Origin: Bacteroidales bacterium UBA2714
Lineage (GTDB): Bacteria > Bacteroidota > Bacteroidia > Bacteroidales > P3
Length of the DNA stretch: 28,951 nucleotides
Assembly: GCA_002354035.1 (NCBI GenBank)
Contig: DEKU01000027.1
Coordinates: 1 to 28,951 of the forward strand
Direction of reading: 5' to 3'
Under the pieces are notes generated by a model, which saw only the letters and a list, made by a program, of their open reading frames with translations, made no database searches and was not told the origin of the DNA. Shown one piece after another: positions 18,656 through 24,566 of this stretch (the stretch's first letter is position 1; each line of letters opens with the position of its first letter). A program made the position numbers and the translations under genes.

Positions 18656-19483
18656 ATGCTGCAGACAGACACATTGCCCCCCTATACCCTCCTGGCCGAC
18701 ACCACCGCCGACAGCCTCCGCACCCTCTGTGCCTACGACTCCCTCTTCACACCCATGGGACGCATAGAACCCACCCTCCACAAAAGCCTCTTCACCCACC
18801 ACCTCCTCCCCGTCGAACACACCCATCAGATACCCATCCAGCACCACGGCACCCCCGGCTGGTTCCTCATCTTCATCGCCCTCTCACTCTTCCTCATCAA
18901 CGCCTTCCTCCGCAGCAAACAAATCGGCCTCCTCGACCTCCTCCAGTCCGCCATCAACTCCCGCTCCATGGACCGCCTCCTGCGCGACTCCAACCTCACC
19001 CACGCCTCCGACCAAGCCATCATCGCCCCCCTCATGCTCCTCCCCATCTCCCTCATCGCCTACCACTCCTTCATCCCCAACGTCTCCAACCTCTGGCTCA
19101 ACATACTCCACTACCTCATCATCCTCCTCAGCTGCTGCGGCATCTACTACCTCCGCAACGCCATCTTCCGCCTCTTCGGCAACGCCTTCGACAACAACGA
19201 AGCCATCCACCTCTACCTCTCCAGCAACTACATCTACCACCTCCTCTACGGCATCGTCGCCTCTCTCCTCGCCTTCTTCATCTTCTACACCGACCGCGTC
19301 GGAACCACATTCCTCTACATCCTCCTCGCCCTCCTCGCCCTCCTGTTCATCGTCAGGCTCCTCAGGGGACTGCAACTATTTTTAACAAATGCAAAAACAC
19401 CCAAATTCTATTTATTTTATTATCTTTGCATCCTCGAAATCGTACCGATAATTGTAGTAACAAAGGTCGTATTATATTTATAG
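18656..19483 (+). CDS. DUF4271-type integral membrane protein
   Basis: 275 aa, starting 4 bases after the peptidase stop, so probably co-transcribed with it. After a soluble segment of about 65 residues there are about six hydrophobic segments: near 68-84, 120-142, 148-170, 195-218, 224-243 and 254-275. The charged stretch RSKQIGLLDLLQSAINSRSM follows the first. Arrangement and position just upstream of hemD match the DUF4271 family of Bacteroidota; its biochemical role is unknown. Codon use is extreme: almost every third base is C, and some 60-base lines contain only a handful of G. The last 90 bases turn A/T-rich and hold a promoter for the next gene. Confidence 0.85.
   Translation: MLQTDTLPPYTLLADTTADSLRTLCAYDSLFTPMGRIEPTLHKSLFTHHLLPVEHTHQIPIQHHGTPGWFLIFIALSLFLINAFLRSKQIGLLDLLQSAINSRSMDRLLRDSNLTHASDQAIIAPLMLLPISLIAYHSFIPNVSNLWLNILHYLIILLSCCGIYYLRNAIFRLFGNAFDNNEAIHLYLSSNYIYHLLYGIVASLLAFFIFYTDRVGTTFLYILLALLALLFIVRLLRGLQLFLTNAKTPKFYLFYYLCILEIVPIIVVTKVVLYL
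19421..19429 (+). promoter_or_regulatory. Internal promoter -7 box driving hemD-rnpA-yidD
   Basis: TATCTTTGC is an exact TAnnTTTG match inside the A/T-rich 3' end of the DUF4271 gene, about 85 bases before the hemD start. It would let the housekeeping genes be transcribed independently of the protease promoter. Confidence 0.6.
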
Positions 19484-19513
19484 TTAGAGAGTTGAGAAAA
19501 TAGTTCAAGATTC

Positions 19514-20491
19514 ATGAAAATCAAAAAAATCCTCGTTTCGCAGCCCGAACCCGCCGATTTGGAGAAATCTCCTTACAAAAATTTAGTCACAAAATACGGT
19601 GTCGACATCACTTTCTACAAATTCTTCGAAGTCGTCGGCCTCTCCGTGTCCGAATTCCGCAAATCCCGCATACACCTTGTCGACTACACAGCCGTCATCT
19701 TCAACAGCAAAAACTCTGTCGACCACTTCTTCCGCCTTGCCAAAGAACTGCGCGAAAACATACCCGACACCATGAAATATTTCTGCTCGTCCGAGGCCAT
19801 CGCCCACTACCTGCAGAACTACATCCAATACCGCAAACGCAAAATCTTCTTCGGCAACCAATACTTCGCCGACCTCATCGAAATCCTCTCCAAACACCGC
19901 GACGAGAAATTCCTCTTCCCCTGCTCCGACGAAAAACAAACCGAATACACCAAAATGCTCGACAAGGCCAAGTTCAAATACACCAAGGCCACCATGTACA
20001 CTTCCGTCCCCCGCGACCTCACCCAGTTCAAACTCAAAGACTACGACGTCATCTGCCTCTTCTCCCCCATCGGCGTCCGCTCACTCCTCCAAAGCTTCCC
20101 CAACATAGCCGAGCAATCCGTCACCATCGCCGCCTTCGGCACCTCCACCCATGCCGCGCTCAAAGCCGCCGGCATCAAACTCGCCATCGCCGCACCCACC
20201 AAAGCCTCACCCTCCATGGCCATGGCCATCGAAAACTACATCACCGGCAAAGGCCAAGACGAATCAGTCATCTCCCGCCCTACCGCACTCAAAAAAGACA
20301 CCACCCACAAAACCACCACCACCTCCACCGGCACCCCCAAAAAAACCAAATCCGTCTTCGCCAACAAAGCTAAATACAAACAACTCCAAGAAGAACGCAA
20401 AGCCCAGGCCGCCGCACGGCGCGCCGAACGCATAGCCGCCAAAGAAGCACAGACCCCGCCCAAAGCCGAATCAAAAGCCAAAGCCGAATAA
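19514..20491 (+). CDS. hemD: Uroporphyrinogen-III synthase-like protein (HemD family) with charged tail
   Basis: 325 aa. It begins MKIKKILVSQPEP and keeps the two-domain HemD layout: VIFNSKNSVDHFF (about 62-74), then YDVICLFSPIGVRSLLQSFP and FGTSTHAALKAAG in the second half. By family it would close and invert hydroxymethylbilane to uroporphyrinogen III in haem or sirohaem synthesis. The family is very divergent and active-site residues are not diagnostic, so the activity is inferred. About 80 residues past the usual end (about 245-325) form a low-complexity tail rich in Lys, Ala and Thr, probably a flexible or helical basic extension. Such tails occur on some Bacteroidales homologues. It sits between DUF4271 and rnpA, the usual Bacteroidales order, six bases before rnpA. 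Confidence 0.75.
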   Translation: MKIKKILVSQPEPADLEKSPYKNLVTKYGVDITFYKFFEVVGLSVSEFRKSRIHLVDYTAVIFNSKNSVDHFFRLAKELRENIPDTMKYFCSSEAIAHYLQNYIQYRKRKIFFGNQYFADLIEILSKHRDEKFLFPCSDEKQTEYTKMLDKAKFKYTKATMYTSVPRDLTQFKLKDYDVICLFSPIGVRSLLQSFPNIAEQSVTIAAFGTSTHAALKAAGIKLAIAAPTKASPSMAMAIENYITGKGQDESVISRPTALKKDTTHKTTTTSTGTPKKTKSVFANKAKYKQLQEERKAQAAARRAERIAAKEAQTPPKAESKAKAE

Positions 20492-20497
20492 CCACAC

Positions 20498-20917
20498 ATG
20501 TACACCTTCGGCAAACAAGAACGTCTCTGCAGCCAAAAGCTCACCGACGACCTCTTCCACACCGGCCAAAAATTCATGGTCTTCCCCTACAGCGTCCACT
20601 GGATGATATGCCCCGGCAACACCCTGCCTGACGGCATACCCGCCCAAGTGCTCATCGCCACCTCCAAAAAGAAATTCCACCACGCCGTCGACCGCAACCG
20701 CGTCAAACGCCTCACCCGCGAGTGCTACCGCACCCACAAACCCCAACTCTACCAGTTCCTCACCTCCCACAACACCACCATCATCCTCTCCCTGAACTAC
20801 ATCCACAACCAGATATTCGACTTCCACACCCTCAACCACAAACTCGACCGCATCACCGACACCCTCATCCACCACATTGCCCGGCAACTCGTCAGCTCAC
20901 AACAACCCAACCCATGA
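20498..20917 (+). CDS. rnpA: Ribonuclease P protein component
   Basis: 139 aa, near the usual family length of 110-140. The RNA-binding signature is clear at about residues 54-78: ATSKKKFHHAVDRNRVKR, then LTRECYR. This basic protein binds the catalytic RNase P RNA and helps remove 5' leaders from pre-tRNAs. It starts 6 bases after hemD and its TGA overlaps the ATG of yidD (ATGA), so the three are translationally close. The RNA subunit gene (rnpB) is not in this window. Confidence 0.95.
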   Translation: MYTFGKQERLCSQKLTDDLFHTGQKFMVFPYSVHWMICPGNTLPDGIPAQVLIATSKKKFHHAVDRNRVKRLTRECYRTHKPQLYQFLTSHNTTIILSLNYIHNQIFDFHTLNHKLDRITDTLIHHIARQLVSSQQPNP

Positions 20918-21198
20918 ACACCCCCGCAGCCGCCTGGCAATCACTCGGCAAAGCCCTCGCCGCCCTCGGCCAACTGCTCACCCAACTCCTCTCCAAAAGC
21001 ATGCTGGCCCTCATCTGGTTCTACCGCACCGCCATCTCACCCCTCAAACCGCCCACCTGCCGCTTCACCCCCACCTGCTCGCAATACGCCATCGAAGCCA
21101 TCAAAAAACACGGCCCCCTCAAAGGCGGCTGGCTGGCCCTCAAGCGCATTCTCCGCTGCCACCCCTTCGGCGGCTCCGGCTTCGACCCCGTACCGTAA
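20914..21198 (+). CDS. yidD: Membrane protein insertion efficiency factor YidD
   Basis: 94 aa from the ATG at 20914, which overlaps the rnpA stop codon. Diagnostic motifs are all present: FYRTAISPLKPPTCRFTPTC, SQYAIEAIKKHGPLKGGW and LRCHPFGGSGFDPVP. An N-terminal amphipathic or hydrophobic stretch (residues 18-36) fits association with the inner membrane. The family assists insertion of membrane proteins together with YidC. rnpA-yidD is a widely conserved pair. The frame continues upstream of 20914 inside rnpA, but the conserved start and the overlap favour this ATG. No convincing terminator was found after it. Confidence 0.95.
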   Translation: MNTPAAAWQSLGKALAALGQLLTQLLSKSMLALIWFYRTAISPLKPPTCRFTPTCSQYAIEAIKKHGPLKGGWLALKRILRCHPFGGSGFDPVP

Positions 21199-21326
21199 CC
21201 ACCCCCCTCCTTCGTCCGCTCCTTAGTTTCCATTTAGTTTCTATTTTATTTGTATTTATTTTCTATTTAGTCTCTTCTCAAGTGTCAAAATAACGCACAA
21301 CACCACTCTATGCGGTGCAGAAAGAG

Positions 21327-21344
21327 CGGAAGGACAACCTTCCG
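21327..21344 (-). terminator. Weak hairpin between convergent yidD and exonuclease genes
   Basis: CGGAAGG (21327-21333), loop ACAA, CCTTCCG (21338-21344): a perfect 7-base stem 22 bases past the exonuclease stop. On the minus strand CTCTTTCTG follows, only moderately T-rich. It may terminate the minus-strand unit. The plus-strand side has no T run, although a T-rich stretch lies at about 21222-21275. Confidence 0.4.
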
Positions 21345-21365
21345 GCCTGCAACCCGGGAGGGGGA

Positions 21366-21857
21366 CTACAACAGTTGGATGGCAATGGCGGCACACGCCT
21401 CGGCGTCGGCCAGGGCATGATGGTGGTTGGCCAGATGGTAGCCACAGGCTTCGGCCACGGTGTGCAGCTGGTGGTTGGGCAGCCAGGGCTGCTTGCGCCG
21501 CGCCGCGCGGCAGGTGCAATAGAACTTATAGTCAGGCCAGTCCATCTGGTAGACCCGCATCACTGCCCGCAGGCAGCCCTCGTCGAAAGGCGCGTTGTGG
21601 GCCACCAAGGGCAGCCCCTCGATGAGCGGTGCCACCCGCTCCCACACGTATGGGAACACCTCGGCGCTGTCGGTATCCCTGCGGCTCAGGCCGTGCACCC
21701 GCTGGCAGAACCACGTGTAGTAGTTCGGCTCGGGCTGGATGAGGCTGTAGAACGTGTCGGCCACCGCGCCGTCGCGCACCACCACCACCCCCACGCTGCA
21801 CACGCTGCTGCGCTCGCCGTTGGCCGTCTCGAAATCTATGGCTGCAAAATCCTGCAT
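21366..21857 (-). CDS. DEDDh 3'-5' exonuclease (DnaQ-like)
   Basis: 163 aa. All three exonuclease motifs are present: Exo I, AAIDFETANG with Asp8 and Glu10; Exo II, VAHNAPFDEGC with Asp92; Exo III, HHHALADAEAC with His146 and Asp151, the DEDDh signature. The domain is stand-alone with no polymerase or BRCT part. By family it degrades single-stranded DNA or RNA from the 3' end using two metal ions. It may act in repair or as a proofreading-type enzyme; the exact substrate is not predictable. It starts 9 bases after the PLD-like gene, with AGGAGATAACA just before the ATG, an unusually good Shine-Dalgarno site for this phylum. The pair is probably one operon. Confidence 0.88.
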   Translation of the reverse strand: MQDFAAIDFETANGERSSVCSVGVVVVRDGAVADTFYSLIQPEPNYYTWFCQRVHGLSRRDTDSAEVFPYVWERVAPLIEGLPLVAHNAPFDEGCLRAVMRVYQMDWPDYKFYCTCRAARRKQPWLPNHQLHTVAEACGYHLANHHHALADAEACAAIAIQLL

Positions 21858-21866
21858 TGTTATCTC

Positions 21867-22400
21867 CTATTTGAATTGAGTTTTGGAACTGCTTATGCGG
21901 TCGCCGCAGAAAGCCTTGCGTGTGCAGGCTCCGCAGCGCGCACCCTGCCACACACCGTCCAGATGGTCGGCAGCGGCATCCACCAGCGCGGGTTCGTCGG
22001 TCAAAATGCCCGCCTCGAAATTGCGCCCGCCGTCGCCCTTCATGCCCATCCCCGCGCCGGTCAGGTTGGCGGAGCCGATATAGGCCGTGGAGCAGTCGAA
22101 AATCATTATTTTGAAGTGCACCCGCGGGCAGAGCCTCCTGTCCAGCTCGGACCACAGACCGGGGGAGCGGTCGAAATCGGAGCGGAAGTTCTCGCCGGGC
22201 TCCTTGGCGTGGAGCAGGCGCACCGCCACGCCGCAGTGCAGCAGGCGGTCCAGCACTGCAAGGAAGGGCTCGGCATCGCGCCCCGCCGCCACATAGAGGT
22301 CTTTGAGGTCCGCCGTGGCAATCCAAAGGTCGTGGCGCACCGCCGCGCAGCGCGCCAGCACCTGGCTATAGTGTTCCTTGTCCGCAATATATTGCAACAT
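21867..22400 (-). CDS. PLD-family phosphodiesterase with one HKD motif
   Basis: 177 aa from the ATG at 22400 (MLQYIADKEHYSQ). A promoter box 22 bases upstream and loss of plausible protein sequence before it set this start, although the frame remains open to 22535. One HKD motif is seen: HFKIMIFD, with His95, Lys97 and Asp102, followed by AYIGSANLTGAGMGMK. A single HKD suggests that two subunits form the active site, as in Nuc-type endonucleases. Three cysteines near the end (156, 159, 165; CGACTRKAFC) could bind a metal together with Cys91. Nuclease or phospholipase activity cannot be told apart from sequence; pairing with an exonuclease favours nucleic acid. Confidence 0.85.
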   Translation of the reverse strand: MLQYIADKEHYSQVLARCAAVRHDLWIATADLKDLYVAAGRDAEPFLAVLDRLLHCGVAVRLLHAKEPGENFRSDFDRSPGLWSELDRRLCPRVHFKIMIFDCSTAYIGSANLTGAGMGMKGDGGRNFEAGILTDEPALVDAAADHLDGVWQGARCGACTRKAFCGDRISSSKTQFK

Positions 22401-22421
22401 AACCTGACTGGATAATGGATT

Positions 22422-22430
22422 GCAAAGGTA
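22422..22430 (-). promoter_or_regulatory. -7 promoter box for the PLD/exonuclease pair
   Basis: On the minus strand this reads TACCTTTGC (TAnnTTTG), 21 bases before the PLD start codon. A TTTG lies upstream at 22446-22443, but closer than the usual 19-21 base spacing. It is divergent from the ATPase promoter at 22570. Confidence 0.6.
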
Positions 22431-22569
22431 CGAATAATTTGCCAAACGGCAACCTTTTTGCGCCCCGCAGCGCAAAAAAAGTCGCCTTGCGCCGCCGCCC
22501 GCCCCCACGCGCCCGCCCGCTACCGCCCCGCCCACACCAACAAAAAACCACCAATCGGCAAAAAATTAT

Positions 22570-22578
22570 TATCTTTGC
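22570..22578 (+). promoter_or_regulatory. -7 promoter box for the first AAA+ ATPase
   Basis: TATCTTTGC fits TAnnTTTG exactly, 46 bases before the ATG at 22625. It separates the true start from a spurious 70-codon upstream extension of the same frame. Confidence 0.65.
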
Positions 22579-22600
22579 AATTATTGAAAAAACAATAATT
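22579..22600 (+). promoter_or_regulatory. Perfect inverted repeat at the transcription start of the ATPase
   Basis: AATTATTG (22579-22586) and CAATAATT (22593-22600) are perfect inverted 8-mers around six A. The repeat begins directly after the -7 box, so it covers the expected start point. It may be a repressor operator or a 5' mRNA hairpin. Confidence 0.5.
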
Positions 22601-22624
22601 ACAAATCCAATAAAGCACATTGAT

Positions 22625-23764
22625 ATGAACTACAGCGATATACAAAACCCATTCGTCATTTCAAAGAGTATTCCAGAAGCGTTGTTTTGCGACCGGGAGG
22701 AGGAAACTGCCTTTCTCATCAAGCAAATTGAAAACGGGAGGAACACGGTAATCGTGTCGCCTCGCAGAATGGGGAAGACGGGCTTAATCCACCACCTGTT
22801 CAGCCAAGAGACCGTTCTGGAGCGGTTCACACCGCTTTTTGTCGACATCTATCCCGCATCATCTTTGCAGGAGATGTGCTACATCATAGGGCGGAGCGTT
22901 TTCGAAAAGCTGAAGGCGAAGAAAACCCAACATTGGGAAACCTTTTTCCAATACATAAAATCCTTGCGGGCTGGCGTCCGTTTTGACTCTGTAACAGGCG
23001 AGCCGAAATTGGAGGTGGGCATCGGCGCCATTGAGCAACCCGAAACCACACTTGAAGAGATTTTTGCCTATTTGGAGTCGTCATCCACACCTTGTGTTGT
23101 GGCACTCGATGAGTTTCAGCAGATTGCCGAGTTTCCTGAGCATCGCGTCGAGGCACTCTTGCGCAGCATGATACAGAATTGCCGCCAGACCACCTTCCTG
23201 TTCAGCGGAAGCAAGCAGCACACTATCAACCAGATGTTCCTTTCAAAAACCCGACCGTTCTGCCAGAATGCGCAGTTAATGGATTTAGGTCCTCTCAAAC
23301 TGGATGTGTACTCGGAGTTCGTCTGTCGGCTTTTTGGACAGTATGGAAAGCAGATTGACCCCGACGTGGTTTCGCAGGTGTATACAGACTATAATGCCAC
23401 CACATGGTATATGCAGATGCTGATGAATGAGCTGTTTGCCCTTACGGCACAGGGTGAGACATGCACTACGCCGCTCCTCGGCCGCGCCCAAGAGAACATT
23501 ATACAGGTGCAGGAAGGAACGTACATGATGCAACTCAATATGCTGTCGTCCAAACAGAAGAGTCTTCTTCAGGCCATCGCCCACGAAAAGGGCGTGAAGG
23601 CCATCACGGCAAAAGCCTTCATCAAAAAATACTCATTGGACTCGGCCAGTTCTGTCCAATCGGCATTGAGGGCACTGCTCGAGAAAGAAATCGTGACAAC
23701 GGACAATGGGCTTTACCGCGTCAGCGATTTCTTCTTCGGGCAATGGCTGGTAGAGAGCTATTGA
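22625..23764 (+). CDS. AAA+ ATPase with C-terminal winged-helix region (Bacteroidota ATPase family)
   Basis: 379 aa from the ATG at 22625 (MNYSDIQNPF). Walker A is at residues 45-53 (SPRRMGKTG) and Walker B at about 156-166 (CVVALDEFQQI). A downstream SGSKQH segment may be sensor 1. The last 70 or so residues look like a winged helix (AITAKAFIKKYSLDSASSVQ, then SALRALLEKEIVT). The layout matches the archaeal-type/STAND-like ATPases that are multiplied in Bacteroidota genomes. Their function is mostly unknown; roles in mobile elements, defence or regulation have been suggested. Codon use is far less C-biased than in hemD or rnpA, which fits later acquisition. It is transcribed alone. Confidence 0.88.
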   Translation: MNYSDIQNPFVISKSIPEALFCDREEETAFLIKQIENGRNTVIVSPRRMGKTGLIHHLFSQETVLERFTPLFVDIYPASSLQEMCYIIGRSVFEKLKAKKTQHWETFFQYIKSLRAGVRFDSVTGEPKLEVGIGAIEQPETTLEEIFAYLESSSTPCVVALDEFQQIAEFPEHRVEALLRSMIQNCRQTTFLFSGSKQHTINQMFLSKTRPFCQNAQLMDLGPLKLDVYSEFVCRLFGQYGKQIDPDVVSQVYTDYNATTWYMQMLMNELFALTAQGETCTTPLLGRAQENIIQVQEGTYMMQLNMLSSKQKSLLQAIAHEKGVKAITAKAFIKKYSLDSASSVQSALRALLEKEIVTTDNGLYRVSDFFFGQWLVESY

Positions 23765-24016
23765 GGCCTGACGGAACCGGTTTCGACTCAACGCACATCA
23801 GTTACTAAACGGACTGGAATACGAAAATTTTCTTTCGAAAGGCTTCCATGTTGAGGCCTTGTGCGAAGGACAAATGGTGACAGCGGCAGCGTGGTGGCCG
23901 GTGAGTGCCTTCGCCACTTCAACAGCTTGGTTTTTGGGTACCGCACCTCACGAGTCTTCGCAGCTGCACCCGAAGGCTGACTGCGAAATAATCTTCGCCA
24001 TAATGAAAAAAATGTG
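23765..24016. other. Intergenic region without a recognisable gene
   Basis: About 250 bases between the ATPase stop and the next promoter. One plus frame is open without a start codon from about 23772 (RLNAHQLLNGLEYENFLSKG and on). It could be a decayed remnant, but I recognise no family. No terminator with a T run was found. Confidence 0.4.
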
Positions 24017-24025
24017 TATATTTGC
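24017..24025 (+). promoter_or_regulatory. -7 promoter box for the structured RNA/lipoprotein unit
   Basis: TATATTTGC fits TAnnTTTG exactly. Transcription should begin near 24030. No second such box occurs between the terminator at 24301 and the 59-aa ORF, so the ORF and lipoprotein probably depend on read-through from here. Confidence 0.6.
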
Positions 24026-24029
24026 AATG

Positions 24030-24301
24030 TCAACCATCCGAGCCCATAGTGGGCAAGTGGGTGGGCGACAGGACATAACAAAAAGACGTTGAGCTGAACG
24101 TTTTATCTGCGGCTACCTGAATCTCGCAAATTCACTATTTCCCGCACGGTATTACAACGCCAACGCCTATTGGTGTGTAATATGCGTCAACGCGTATATC
24201 TGCACAGCGTGGGCTCGGCATTGTTTATTCTCGGGAAATAGGCATGCGAGAGCCTTGGTAGCGGGATAAACGATGAGTTTGATACCCGCGCTCTTTTTTT
24301 A
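24030..24301 (+). ncRNA. Structured RNA with nested long-range helices (leader or sRNA)
   Basis: Four nested perfect helices close the same region: TTTATC (24102-24107) with GATAAA (24265-24270); GCTACC (24112-24117) with GGTAGC (24257-24262); TCTCGCA (24122-24128) with TGCGAGA (24245-24251); and CTATTTCCCG (24135-24144) with CGGGAAATAG (24232-24241). That makes 29 pairs. Inside lies a 13-pair hairpin at 24150-24182 with one bulged A, then a possible small TCAA-loop hairpin at 24183-24194. Upstream are hairpins GCCCA/TGGGC (24042-24054) and ACGTT/AACGT (24086-24101). The 3' strands of the two outer helices overlap the 5' arm of the terminator at 24261. The two folds are therefore exclusive, as in an attenuator or riboswitch. 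It could instead be a free-standing RNA such as the Bacteroidales-1 family. No protein-coding frame spans it. Confidence 0.65.
24261..24301 (+). terminator. Intrinsic terminator at the end of the structured RNA
   Basis: GCGGG (24261-24265) pairs with CCCGC (24285-24289). An inner stem AAAC (24268-24271) / GTTT (24277-24280) closes a GATGA loop. Seven T follow at 24294-24300. The 5' arm is shared with the long-range helices of the RNA. Confidence 0.75.
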
Positions 24302-24370
24302 TTGTCCCGCATGTTTTGAGTAAAATGAGTTATGGTGCAGGTATCCGCCATGTTTTTAAATTCTTGAGTT

Positions 24371-24550
24371 ATGCACAAGCAAGAAGAAACAGCAGCGGCC
24401 CAGCGCCGCAAACAGGTGTACGACGCACCTGTGGTAGAGATGCTGCAAGCCCGCGTCGAAAAGGGGTTTGCTGGCAGCCAAATTATCGGTGAAGAGACCG
24501 GCGAGGGCTTGATTGAAACCGGCGAAGGCGGCAATGAATTATTCTCGTAA
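24371..24550 (+). CDS. Small acidic protein (59 aa) upstream of the lipoprotein
   Basis: The ORF runs from ATG 24371 to TAA 24550. It begins MHKQEETAAAQRRKQVYDAP and ends TGEGGNELFS. The pattern YDAPVVEMLQARVEKGFAGS resembles short Bacteroidales proteins (YxAPxVxxxxxxxExGxxxS) often encoded just ahead of fimbrillin-like lipoproteins. Their function is unknown. The protein has no signal peptide and no membrane segment; the C-terminal half is rich in Gly and Glu. It lies 70 bases after the terminator of the structured RNA and 16 bases before the lipoprotein start, so all three probably form one unit. No Shine-Dalgarno site is obvious. I recognise the pattern, not a named family. Confidence 0.6.
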   Translation: MHKQEETAAAQRRKQVYDAPVVEMLQARVEKGFAGSQIIGEETGEGLIETGEGGNELFS

Positions 24551-24566
24551 CACAAAACTCAGAGCC

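Noticed and set aside
22415..22624. N-terminal extension of the first ATPase
   Set aside because: It crosses both divergent promoters and the palindrome; conserved sequence begins at 22625.
23763..24092. Possible decayed gene (RLNAHQLLNGLEYENF and on)
   Set aside because: No start codon near its beginning and no recognisable family; it runs into the next promoter. Recorded only as a possible remnant.
24187..24555. 122-codon minus-strand ORF over the structured RNA and the small gene
   Set aside because: Antisense to paired RNA helices and to the 59-aa ORF; no family pattern.
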